Shown one piece after another: positions 14,263 to 25,754 of a stretch of DNA of 64,000 bases. The notes beneath the pieces are model-generated. The model saw nothing but the letters and a program-made list of their open reading frames with translations. It had not been told where the DNA came from and made no database searches. The translations under genes and the position numbers were made by a program. The stretch lies in the NCBI RefSeq assembly GCF_002443255.2, contig NW_019211456.1, forward strand, positions 18,399,557-18,463,556, in the 5' to 3' direction. This stretch comes from Varroa destructor (lineage: Eukaryota; Arthropoda; Arachnida; Mesostigmata; Varroidae). The first letter of the stretch is position 1, and each line of letters starts with the position of its first letter.

Positions 14263-14445
14263 TCGGTGCTAGGACGACCAAGGCCTACCGATTGACTGCG
14301 GATGCCGTAGCTCTACTGCGACAATTTCCAGGGGGTTTTAATCCAGCCTGCATTTCGGCAAAATCTTTGCTTTCAGTGAGAATGTCAACGCCGACGAACT
14401 CGGGCGGTTCAGGGTGTCTTGGCACCGTCACAGGTCAACCATGAG
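14263..14445 (+). other. Coding-like segment upstream of the TM1 candidate
   Basis: After an acceptor-like CACCTTTACAG a frame reads NANIIGARTTKAYRLTADAV and onward to a Gly/Ser-rich end (TNSGGSGCLGTVTGQP) and TGA. A second frame over 14350-14445 reads FGKIFAFSENVNADELGRF. A third over 14425-14600 reads a hydrophobic VSVVIVNVSSLFASGLGILS. Local GC is higher than in the surroundings. Three overlapping coding-like frames could mean a decayed exon with indels, possibly the extracellular head of the receptor, but I recognise no domain. Low confidence. Confidence 0.2.
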
Positions 14446-14524
14446 ATGATGCAGGGTATTTCTACTTTACCTCCACTACCGCTAGTTTCAGTGGTGATAG
14501 TAAACGTATCGTCGTTATTCGCTA

Positions 14525-14837
14525 GTGGCCTAGGAATCCTCAGTTTCGAAGACCACTTAAGCGCTACTGCTATTGTTCAACATACATTAATGGGCTGAAT
14601 GGACACACCGGGCCCTTCAATGGAATAATGATTCTGGTGAGTGGCGCTGTTAACGGGGCTTTGCAGAGTGGGGGACCTCTTGGCTTAAGCGATAAACCAA
14701 GCGGTGAGCTTGTGGCCGCTGACGCTGACCTCGTTGACATGGGCCCTTACAAGGACTTGACGCAGATTCCTTTCGTCTGGCTAACATTTGTTATCGGATT
14801 GGTCTGGATTCTTTCTCTTACCGATAAGCTGTTTTAG
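14525..14837 (+). CDS. Candidate N-terminal exon with a TM1-like helix
   Basis: An open frame of about 103 codons contains Asn-Gly-rich sequence, then a Gly/Asp-rich stretch (GPLGLSDKPSGELVAADADL), then PYKDLTQIPFVWLTFVIGLVWILSL and a stop at 14835. In class A receptors FVIGLV is typically followed by G-N-x-x-V of TM1. Here the sequence goes W-I-L-S-L, as if Gly-Asn had been lost. An acceptor-like GGCTTTGCAG ends at 14667. Position, strand and topology (extracellular head, then one helix) fit the missing 5' exon of the receptor beginning again at 18949. No convincing donor was found, although CCGATAAGC after the helix resembles a damaged GTAAGC. It could equally be an unrelated single-pass protein fragment. 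Confidence 0.35.
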
Positions 14838-15799
14838 TGAAGTCGACATTTCAGTTTGCATAATGGCGTATTTTGTATGGTAGGCAACTTTAGAGTAGGA
14901 TATCGTTGGACGAGTTAGAGAAATAAAAAAAACTTCCGGTCTTTCGATAGAAGCTCACGTAACACAAGGCTAAATGTTAAACATACCATTACAAGTCATT
15001 CGTTTCTTGAATAAAATTTGAATAATGCACAAAAAAGGAAACAACAATTTTATTTACACAAGTTATATACAGGTATATAGCATGTATTTTCATGCAATCC
15101 ACGAGAAACAAAAACTATGAGTCTGTCTACTACGCTACTGAAAGTTTAGCTTTGCGGGTTTGTCTGACACAATACGACCCCGTGGAATGAATGACATGGG
15201 TTAATTTTTTTTTGGGTATCTAGAGCTTGATGCTGCAAAAGAGCTGTATGGACGACGGAGCCGTCTGGGCAAAGACGTATGCCCCTAGACACCAAGGCGG
15301 CCACTAGCACCTTTCGCGCTGATATATCGGTTAATGCACGAATATATATTTTTGTGAAAGTTGTTTTGCATGAACAACTGGTCTTAACGTGTCTTGCATG
15401 AGTAAATGTGTTCAAACGATATTGCGTGTGTAAAGTTATCGCTAATAGAAAATAGCTGACCGCTACTTGACGTTATCTCGATTATAAATATCGTAAGCGC
15501 TTTATCTCTACACAGACAAAATAAAATGTCGATACAAAATAAGAAGCTCGCGGATGGCGTCCTAGTAGGCTATTGAAATAGAGGGCTAAAGCCAAATGAA
15601 AACTTCAAACCAGTACCTTGTACCATTAATTTCTGCTACATGGTTAAATAGTTTCAGATAATAACAAAGAATCTATGCAAGCAGTTTTTTCTGCATAGTT
15701 TCGCCATTTCTCCACCTTGCATATTCGGAAACCAGATTGCACCGGGTTCCCAGATCCCCATCGTAGATTAGTAAATGATGTATTTTAGCCTGATAATTT
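14838..15799. other. Unassigned sequence, possibly intronic
   Basis: If the TM1 candidate belongs to the receptor this is intron. Nothing else is recognised. Confidence 0.45.
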
Positions 15800-15930
15800 T
15801 AGGGACACGTTGTGGTCTAGGTCAGAACACGAGCATAAACAGGCTTCGTTTCGTGCTGAGGACCAGCCGTCTGATGCAACATTTAACAGCGATACCGAAC
15901 GTAAAGCTGGAAACACAGAAGTCATACCAC
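15800..15930 (+). repeat. Dispersed repeat, copy 2
   Basis: Partner of 8030-8155 in the same orientation. The two differ by a 2-nt indel between the TTGTGGTCTAGG block and the CGTTTC block. In the shared frame this copy reads LRFVLRTSRLMQHLTAIPNV, against VRFMLGSGQLIECLTAIPDK in copy 1. Similarity fades within about 30 bases on either side. Confidence 0.8.
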
Positions 15931-18900
15931 GCTGTTGCGCCTTTTCCTTCTATTGTAAAAGCGATAGTTTTGTGACTAACCCGAAAGCCGATAGGCGCCG
16001 ACAGTTATTTTCTATATTTAAGTACGTGCATCAGACTGTGTAGGCCTTTAGATGAGGTGATTGACTCTTCAATTCGAGTTAATGCTATAGTCCAATGTTC
16101 AGAATGCTGTTTCTAAGTTATGCTCTTAAGTGCAGGACTACCGTTAGATAACATGCTCAAAGCAAGCTGTTACAAATTAACCAAAATAATTTCCGGTGTT
16201 TTTTGTAACGTAGTGACCGCTGCTTTTTTAGATTTATTTTGCTTCACCACTTTTTTGATCCCGTTAACGCAAGATTACGTTGTCGCTGTAGATTCACACA
16301 AGTGGTTAATTATGACGAACTCATCGAAGGTTAGGAAAAGATCTTGCCCAACCGACTGCTTACGTCGTAACAGCCGTTACCGGTTGTGTGAGACGAACGT
16401 GCCTTGCGTAGGCTCTCTTAAATTATGAAGTTCTATGTTGTAGACTGGTCGGATAGAATTTAGTTCGCCTGTAGGCAAAAGCGGTTTCCCGCTAGGCGGC
16501 TTGTCGAAGTATTAAGTGTATTCCCTAGAATTCATCCCCTAAATGTTTAGCTATGTACTAAAGGTGGCAGAAATATTAAAAAAAGAAAAACCAAACGTGA
16601 TGCCTCACCGAGATCTATTAATGCCACCCTACTGCATACGGCGACAATTATGCTTAGTAATAAACGTGTTTATCAAAGTATTTGTTCATAAAATCGATGA
16701 CACGCAGTATAAACGCAATGTACAGACGCGTCAGTGTCACTAGTACGTCATGAATATCTGCACGATAGGCGCACGACTTGACTACGCATGTTTATCGTTT
16801 GTAGAAGTAGTAGTAAAAAAATGCTAAAATCATAGTGAAAAAAACAAAAAAAAAAACCGACAGCCGGCAACAAAAGCTGATCAAATCACTTGCGTTCGAA
16901 GGGCCGAATTAAATTAGACGAGTGCACGATGGACAGATCACCAGTACTCACAAAAGGGTGTGTCTAACTAGAATCGACATACTTTGTAACATAGAATCGA
17001 TATGTATATATCTTAATTACTGATAAATAGTTTTGGCGTTAACACTCCCAGGCCCGCCTAAGCAGAACAGTCGTGCCTGAAACGATCATATAAAAAAACA
17101 ACTGTCTTAATTATTGTGCAAACGAAAATTAACTGCTTATCTATTATTGTAACAGTAAATAGAAGTTTTATGTAAAGCACGTAGCGGAAAACGTGTCAAA
17201 GGATCAACGCGTAGATTCAAAACGGATACCAATCTGGTACATAAGCGAGAAATGAAGGCCTTGCCAACCATAAATTGGCTTTGTCAATGGGATGACCTTA
17301 AAACTATAACACACATGTATAACCTACCGTTCCCGTACATCGTTACATAACACCTCGTTAGAGGTCGTAGTCAGCCTAAGACGTTAGCATGTTCTTGGCG
17401 ATGTAGTTTTTATTTTACGTGTCAAGGACACAATCGGAAACCCTATTTTACTGCCTAGCTCAACCCTAAGAGAAGGTCGACCGTACCGAAAATTAAGTGC
17501 TTTCGATATAGACTCAGCCGGCTAGAGAAAACAAATATAGCACATTGTACGTTTTCATTTATTGATCTATTGGCTTTGTTCTATTCAAATTTTCCCAAAT
17601 ATATTATATTTATATTGAATATAAGTAAGTTTCGTTTGTTGTAGAAAAATTTAATGTACTATATATATCGGTTTCAAAACAGTCTATTCAGTGGAGCATT
17701 TGCACGCGCATTTGGGCATTTTCAGTAAACGTCATTAAATGAAACCCATCAACCACTGATTCACTACGCCTATCTATCATCATATGTCTTATTATTATAT
17801 ATTAATTACACAGATTAACTATGCAGAGAGGAGACAGCCAGCTAATGCCCGTTTTGTTCTGCAAGTTATCTGTTTATCAAACGCAGTTACTAACTATTAG
17901 TTCAGTAAGCGTAAGGTTTAGTCCCATCACAAATGTCATAGTATCCTAGAAGCGCAGGCCAATTTTCAACATTGTGAGGACGGGATTTCAGCTCGATATG
18001 ACCAACAGCGGGTTCGATGTACACGAAGATCACGCGTAAAGCTAACAGACGTTTCTACTGTGTCATGTTTAAGATGCTGTAATGGAAATTCGTCTTATAA
18101 ACAAAGCCTTGTATATGTTTGTCCGATTTAAATACTTACTAAAATTTAATCTATAGTTTGTTCCTGCTGTAATTTCTGGGTCTGCCATGCTTGTTCAGAA
18201 TCCGCAGGTGATGAGAGGATAATTTTGGCTCGCGTTCTGTTTCAGCAACGCATAATCTAACCGCTCTTTTACTTGTTGTCTCTTCTATTTTTAACGCCAA
18301 TGGGCGTTCCATAGTTCAACTATTTTAAACGAGAGTTAATTTGCCTCGTATGTACCGTCATAGTCTAAACAGTACGAAGCTAAGATAGTCTTTCTTGGCT
18401 TCTTCAATCGATCGAACCTTATTTTCGTTCCCGACCGCTTCTGCCGGTGACCGCTTCTGAAAGCAGCTGTACGTTAAGTGCACATGCTTAGGTACCTATA
18501 TTATCAGTCGACATTTCTTGCCTGCAGCTCACAGGACATACGTATTTCACGCATACCAAAAGAAAATAATTCCCAAGCACCTTATTTAATCTCATGTGAA
18601 CAAGAAAAAGAGTTTCAAATTTATCTATTTCAACTGCGAGACTAAGTAATAGCACCGTTGACAAATTACAATAATAGCAATACGTCCGTATACTTCAGTA
18701 GTATTGCATGGCCTACATAGTATATTTGAAGATTCTGCCAGCATATCCATAATAGTTTTTTGCATTGTATGTTTTGGTTACTTCTCTGATAATACTCAAC
18801 GGACCACTGGTAGGTGCCAAAATATTGCGTTTGCAAATATACTATTGAAATTTTGGGACGGGTCGCGCATGCATTTTTGCCCAAATAGCTTACCAATGAC

Positions 18901-18948
18901 AAAACCTCAGGAAGCGAGCCTTGCCCATTTTCATAGCTATTATTATAG
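15931..18948. other. Unassigned sequence upstream of the TM2-TM3 exon
   Basis: AT-rich, with an A-rich tract near 16816-16858. No coding signal is convincing. Probably intron or 5' flank of the receptor. Confidence 0.45.
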
Positions 18949-19186
18949 GGTAAATGTGATACCAGTGCGAACTGGAACTCTTTACAGGCACTGCTATGGC
19001 GATTTATTCTGTGTGGTCAATTTGGCAGCTTGTGGTTTCTCGGTCGGGGCCTTTGTGCTACCGATAAAACTTTCAGAATTGGCCACCCCCGCTTCATTCT
19101 CGTTCATCACTGACGATCTATGCAACGATGCAGACGATCGTCGTATTCGCCAGCGTACTGACCTTCGCCACTATATGTATCGAACG
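18949..19186 (+). CDS. GPCR exon: TM1 end, TM2, ECL1, TM3
   Basis: From 18950 the frame reads a short loop (RTGTLYRHCYGD), then TM2 (LFCVVNLAACGFSVGAFVLP), ECL1 and D-D-L-C, where the Cys at 19121-19123 fits Cys3.25. The next recognisable residues, MQTIVVFASVLTFATICIE (19128-19184), lie one frame over and form TM3. Only about 8 residues separate Cys from the A-S-V-L-T block where the family has 12, so about 11 nt appear to be missing. Position 2.50, normally Asp, is Gly (GGT). The exon ends CG at 19185-19186 before the donor GTGCGT. The missing third base of the Arg codon is supplied by the next exon. The acceptor chosen (TATTATAG, 18941-18948) is a weak call. The surrounding open frame of 190 codons (18704-19276) is longer than expected by chance here. 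Confidence 0.75.
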
Positions 19187-22056
19187 GTGCGTAATGATTT
19201 TGTGTCTATGCGGACTTCTACTAATAAAAGCATCTCGTTTACTTTAGGCTCTATACGACGTTACGGAACTATTTGACAAGTGTAAGCGTTTTCATTGCGT
19301 TTGTATTTTTAACAAACTGACAAAACGTCTCAGTACGTAAGAATGTTAGCTGTGTGTTTTTCTTGAAAATCGACCTTTATCTGGTGCCTTACGCTAAAAT
19401 TCTTGTCAGTTGCTTAGGTATAAAACTTATGCCTCATATAGTCAAGTAGAGTTGTCCTGTGAATGAGGACTGCTTTAAATGAAGGCTGTTATTGCAGCAG
19501 CTTTTTTTTAATCACCTGTCGTTATCAGGCTCATATTAGTACCCCTGTGAGACAAAAAAAAAAAAAAGGTAACTAAAAGAATTTGTCTTTACTCAGCCTG
19601 GATCTTATGGCTTTCACTAGCAGCGTTGTCTATGTGCTTCAGGAGCGACCGGTTAACTAACCAAATACTAGCAGCTTTTTTTTTTCATACTTTCGAACCG
19701 TATTTCAAGACCGTGTCGTCCTACTTTCGTATGCATGAAAATTAGACGTAAATCTAAATATGCCTGATCAATAAAAATAGAAAAAGCGAAATTTTTAAAT
19801 ATTTTACTAATGTCTTAGGTCCTGGCATCAGCAAAAAAAAAAAACTCGAATTGCGGTTGTACCATTTAATATAGAACAGCAATTTTTTTAAAGCTAAAAA
19901 CGTATCCAAGGTGCTCTGTTATTGGCGTAGGCTTCAAAATTTAACCCTTTGACACAATACCCAGCGTTTTTTTATCGGCCTCATCAATAGTTTTGCCTTT
20001 TTCTATTCAACTGCAGGCGACTTTTGCTGAACGCAAACGTCACCCTTTAATTCGAGAATGATTTAGTCAGCCCACAACACGGTCTAGAGGAGGTGCATAT
20101 ATATGCATATGTACATATGTATATATATCTCGGGTCTGAACGACCCTTCCTTCTCACGTTAGGCTTACGCTGTTGATAGGATAAGAATTATGCGACCTCA
20201 CTGCTATAGACTCCATAGAGGACTATTATTGTTTGCGTTTGGGAGAAAATGCCTATTGGCGCAACTGAACGGTCACACGCTAAAAATCAGAAACGTTGCT
20301 TATACAGATAAAAGAAAAATATTATTACTTTGTGAACGATGTGTTCCGTAGTGCGTTTCAGTTAGCAATCATCGCGGCGCTCCCTCTTCCCTCGAAACTA
20401 GGTCCCGATTGAATCAATCGTGTCCTAATTACTTGGTACGTTCACCGGTCCCCTTGTCTGAAATGAATATGATGTGAGCACCAGGCCTTTACGTTCGTGA
20501 ACGTCTATGTGCGAGAGTAGACTAAAAAGCTGTCGAAAAATGTAGCTGATCAGGCCACTTTGTTCCTTTTTGCCGCTCCAGTTGAACGTAAACAACAAGC
20601 TAAAATTTCTCAGATCGGGTGCGTTCAAAAAGTGTATGTTCTTGTCTGGCACAATTTATAACAGCACGGATTTTTTTTTTTTTTGCCAGTGGAACTGACT
20701 AGTTAGACTAATAGGATTTGGCCAGACAGAGAGAAACAATATTCATTTGCTTTCAATATTGGAAACGCTGTAGCAGCATTTTAAAGAGGCCGTTGAGCTG
20801 AGGCAATATATCTAAACTAACATAATTTCTACAAAGGTAATTTTTCCTATTACCTAAAAGCACCATATATATCTAGGTTATGATGCTCGGAGGACTAAAA
20901 TTTAGAATTAACAGTACGATACCTGTCAGACGCTGTTTCAAGACAGACATTACGGATAACCACGAAATATATACTGGTAGCCATTGTCGATCGACATTGG
21001 AAAAGTTGGTACTACAATATAGACAGTCTGTCCATTTTCCTAGCTTTCTTTGTCTAAAATTGATATCAATAAAGCCCTCATCTATAAACGATGTACGATA
21101 GCATACAAGCCTTAGACACAAAGACATTCGTTTACATCAGAATGATACACTAACACAAAAACATAACCATACGACCTTTTCTATGGTGTGTAACATAGAA
21201 GAGTTCAATTAACAACTACGTCTAATTCTACATTATTTGTCGTTTATACATGTCGAAATACCTAGCAAATCAGCATCTATAGTTGGTCTTAGAAACATCA
21301 TAAGCATGCCCCCGGAGCAAACGTTTACCATGAGACACAGCGCATTGTATTCGTATCATATCGACAACTGGTTAAATCTGAAGTTGCTGTTGCACGATAA
21401 TGAGTATACATTGTTTATAGAGAATTCCATAATGGCCGGGGGCTACCTTTGTGTGTTCACTATTACAGTTTGAGTGGACCGTCAATTACGATGTTTTGAG
21501 TACTCCTTGTTGTCAGATCTTGCCAGAATTATTCAGATATTCGGTGAAAGATCCTATTATTATATATAATGTATTTACTACAAACGCTGTTTCTTCCCCA
21601 TCTGAAAATTAAACGGCCTCTTTTTCGGTATCGCAAAATCTCTCTGCAGGTGCCAATAAAAGTTTCAAATACTAATAAATAGTAGTTTTTTCGCTATAAA
21701 TTTGAGTGATGTGAGCCCCTGCAGGATCTCAGCGATTCAGCATTTCGATAAATATCGGGTATGTCTATTTCTTTGTCGTCGAAAAATGGGCCTTTTTTCA
21801 AAACTCATTTTTATTTCTTGACTTTAGGCGCTTTGTGCTGGAGCTGATCGATAATCTTTAATCAGCTTACAGTCAACATTAACCGAGTGACCATAGGCGC
21901 TCGTTCTGTCCTAGCCTAGTACGGAGGGCAAGGTAGCAAGACAGCCTGACAGGTATACTGGTGATCTACTTGGAATGGATATGCGGACGCGTCCTCCCCT
22001 CGTCCCTGTGTCCCCCTTGTTCCGCTGTTCCTTTGATTTCATCGTTTCTTTTTCAG
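19187..22056 (+). other. GPCR intron, about 2.87 kb
   Basis: Bounded by donor GTGCGT and acceptor TTTTTCAG, with codon phase 2 preserved. Holds poly-A (19554-19567), poly-T (20671-20684) and the AT palindrome at 20097. No gene inside. Confidence 0.7.
20097..20129. repeat. Imperfect AT-rich palindromic repeat
   Basis: Alternating A/T with GCATAT, GTACATATG and similar self-complementary steps, inside the first receptor intron. Confidence 0.85.
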
Positions 22057-22322
22057 CTATTTCGCCATCTGTGACCCGCTCTTAAGCCGAATGCAGTTGC
22101 AATCGAAAAGACGTGCTAAACATGTCCTACTGATCGTCTGGTTGATGCCCTGGACTGTGGCAACGCCTTTCATCTGTCCGCTAAGCAGTGTCACACTAGC
22201 GTCCGAATTTGGCATCATAACTAGGACGTCGTCTATTATCAACATCGATGAGCCGTTCCGCCAAGCATATTGTGCATCCCCTTCTTTACTTCCTACTTGC
22301 TACAGTTGACATTTATAGGTAC
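22057..22322 (+). CDS. GPCR exon: E-R-Y end, ICL2, TM4, ECL2, TM5 start
   Basis: A strong acceptor (TTTCTTTTTCAG, ending at 22056) is followed by C|TAT TTC GCC ATC TGT GAC CCG, giving R-YFAICDPL when joined to the previous exon. This is a textbook TM3/ICL2 continuation. A basic loop (QSKRRAKH) and TM4 with its conserved Trp (VLLIVWLMPWTVATPFI) follow. ECL2 contains a Cys (QAYC, about 22265-22274) suited to the TM3-ECL2 disulphide. After it the frame meets TGA at 22307. A shifted frame reads FFTSYLLQLTFI, a plausible TM5 start, up to two overlapping donors, GTACGT at 22319 and GTAAGC at 22323. The second leaves two bases and matches the phase of the next exon, so I prefer it. One small indel is implied in ECL2. 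Confidence 0.78.
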
Positions 22323-24133
22323 GTAAGCGCTTATCTATACCTTTAATGTTAGGGACCTTATTTCACAGTGGGTACGAGGGCTGTTCTAAAGTATTCTCTA
22401 CAAATATTGTTCGAACTGTTGTAGCGGGACCGTACCAGGACGCGCCAGTCCCGCATAGCAGGCTAACGTGTAGATATATATATAACTTCAAATATGTCAG
22501 GAAGTAAATAGGAATACAAGGATTCAAAATTGACATGAGGCAAAGAAAAAACAAATCAGAACATAAAAAATAATACTATTATTACAGTGGTAATGATTTA
22601 TATAATTCAGGACTGATATAAATTCACATGCGTACGTGTGTGTTACAAGTTAGACGCAAGATAATAGCGGTATGACCTAACGAAACGCCGATCTTATAAG
22701 TAGAACTTTATTTTGTATCAGATCCTATCGCTAACTGCGAGTGAATGATCTGCGTGCGCAGGACCCAAAGTGTAACATATTTTTACATCGTACGTTGTAT
22801 TTATTTTGAATTAAGATGCCATTAGACCTTCCTGTTCCTGACACTTCACTAGAATTAAGCCGTTCCTCAAATCTGACATCAATATAATCAATGAGTTGTA
22901 CTAAATAAATGCCAGGCTGTAAAGCCTATTTTAAGTGCTTTATGTTATGCGCAGATGTGTATGGGAAGGCCTACGTATTACAACTGCTACTAAGCGCAAA
23001 ATGTAAGGCTGTATCCGCCATTCCATGTTTTGGATTGAGATACTCTACTAGGTCATGCGTTGAAACAGGTTTGTACGAATCCACACAATAAACCAAACGA
23101 TCTCCCGAATAAACAACCATAGTTGTATTTGAGCACCTACCACCCCTAGAGATCCACTGTGCAATAAATAATCTTTTCTCTACGTCATAGGCCAGATTTT
23201 CTATAATGGTGCACGAGTGAATCACTGGCACGTAGCCTGCATTTGGCAAATAAAATGGCTAACTAGTACGCTATTCAAAATTTTTAGAAAACTTAAGCTA
23301 GTATTTCATACATACACAATAAAAATTTTCGTCTTCTTTTACGAAATAGGCTCCTGTGACACATTCTGGTGCCTAAAACAGTAACGTGTCCAAACGCAGC
23401 GTTGGAAAACTCGTTTTTGTCAGGGACCGGCGCATGGTGAACGCGCAGATTCAACAGAGCATCGAAAACGAGCTTTTATTTACCCCTGACGCTATCAAAG
23501 TAAAACCTGTCCTACTAAACAGAACAATAGGGTTAAAAATTGTTCACTTGCCCTCAACACACGATGCTAGGAACGCTAGGATAAAGGACAGCCAAAAAAA
23601 ATTATGTCATGTATCATAAGGGTCCAATGTTAAAGGCCTTAGTGTTTGATTTCCATTTGGCTTCTTCGACTGTATTAAAAAAACCTAGACTAAGTCATTA
23701 ATAGATTATAAAATTTAAAGCAGGGAGAACGTAGCGAGTTTTGCGCCGTGGGTACTTGTATGACCCTGGTGTTACACTCTAAGCGAATGTACAGTTTATA
23801 TTGGTAGTCTAATAATATGAATCGTAAATTTTTCTTTCATATCTACACTGGTTGAAATATACATGGGCAAGTGAAGTCAGAAGGACTGATTTCTATGTAG
23901 CTTCTTTCGGTAGCCGAGGTTCGACCTTTCTCTACGACCCTCACACGAAGTTAAACTGCAATTCGATGCTTCAGCCCTAGCAATGATATTATAAAATTTC
24001 AAAGATGCTATTGTATCAAGAACTTGGCGGATGGCCATAGTCAAAACGTTTTGGATTGTCTATATTGACAGGTATGCTCCTTTGATTAGTAGCTATGAAA
24101 TAATTACGCGCTACCGTGTACCCCAATAAATTC

Positions 24134-24158
24134 ATATATGTATATATATATATATATA
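24134..24158. repeat. (TA)n microsatellite
   Basis: An alternating T/A run with one G interruption, inside the receptor intron that also holds the gypsy remnant. Confidence 0.95.
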
Positions 24159-24919
24159 CGCCTGTCGCGCACAAAACACGTACTACGCACAATATGTGGC
24201 TGTTGCATGAGATTGCTGGGTCTATTAAGGTTCATAACGGAACGACTTTTATCGTTTTCTAATATTATGAGTTCCCACCGCCAAAAACAGCGCGCTACTT
24301 ATATCGTATCTTAAACCTTTCTAGAGATACTGGAATATTTTGGGCTCACTTAGTTCTATTGTATGCATGCAGGGTGGTTGATCGAAAGCATGTAGGCAGT
24401 TGAGCAGGTTTCCTAGCCTTGGTTAGCATCCTAATTCGATATTGAAGGGTTTATGAGCGGAACGCTTTTATATGTCTTTCTAGTAAAATAGCGGTTTCTT
24501 CCAACAATACGCCCACCCTCGTTATTTTCGTGTCACGACGATTACTCCAGTAAATGCTACGGATGAGACGCGGAGACTACGGAGCGATTTTTGAGAATAT
24601 TTTAAACTTCTGTTTTTCTATGTATGTCAATAGGAAAAGATCGTAATTTAACGAGCGCTTAAACTGGAAACAAGGCTAACACGTTAACCAGTGAATGTGC
24701 CGCAATCATTTCTGCTAGACTATCCATATATATGCATTGGGAATCTGCATAATACAACACGTGAGTATAAACCACTGGATAACTTATGGGTGCCCTTATG
24801 TTTTTTATAATTTACTATTGGTCTTTAGTCCTTCGGCACTAAGATACGAATACTTTATCAACAACATTATTAGGGATTCTTGATCTAACTGAGAATTTTA
24901 CTTCCAAAAGAGACAACTT

Positions 24920-25070
24920 TGTCTGCCAGCTCAATGTCCTTTTTGAAGTATGCAAAAATCGAATCTAATGATTTAGAACGTCAGACGCAGACTATACAGG
25001 AGCAAAGCGATGCCCTGGTAAAAAAGTTTGCACGTATAGTACGCAACGTACATGGTTAAATAATAAAAAA
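24920..25070 (+). other. Short helical coding-like frame
   Basis: One frame, open from about 24891 to a TAA at 25058, reads a Ser/Thr-rich start, then a charged helical stretch (NDLERQTQTIQEQSDALVKK) and a basic end. It lies 0.7 kb upstream of the gypsy RT remnant on the same strand, so it could be a leftover of the same element's gag. No zinc knuckle or protease motif is seen between. Unassigned. Confidence 0.2.
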
Positions 25071-25754
25071 AAATTTCTAAAAGACAAGCTGCTCTGCAGC
25101 AACATAAGGTAGTCAATACTATTTTTTATCTACTAGCCTAAAAATTACGAATTTTTTCAATTTTTTTTTAGCCTGATACAGAACTATGATGATTCGCGAC
25201 GGCAAGGTTTCCTGCCGCACAGCCAATAGCGGCTGATCCGGAAACTGCCAACATGCACAAGTTGAAGTGTTGAAAGCATTTTTGGTGCACGTTTCAGTCT
25301 CGAATGAAATTCATTAATAAAGACATATCTGCACCTAAAAGTTACTCTGAAGAACTCGACCTGCTTATCATGCTATTTTATTGAAGATGGTTCATCTGGT
25401 TCAACCTTGTTTATTAGAATCGTACCTGCAGGTAACATTAAAAGAAAAAATCAGGCCAGATCCGGCTCTATACAGATTATAAAACTGGACTCCAGCATGT
25501 GTCTAAAGAGCACTAGCACCATTTACTGAGAATTTGTAAGATATCGACAACTAAAAGGTGGTTTCACGGGTAGGCGCACCAGGAAGCCTGCTTGTAGGTG
25601 AAAGTTAATGAAAGCCTTAGAGGACTGGTTGGCGCTAGACGTTCCAAAACTTCTTCTAGATGCAGCGAAATAACATTTCAAGCTAAAAGTGCTTTGGGTC
25701 GTTGCAGTAGTTTATGGACATGATGACTTCAAGTTTAGATGAAACCGCATCACA

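Noticed and set aside
22971..23249. Minus-strand 92-codon frame containing NLAYDVEKRLFIAQW, reminiscent of a YWTD beta-propeller repeat
   Set aside because: The Y-W-T-D core is absent, only one such unit is seen, and it lies inside the GPCR intron. Length is within chance.
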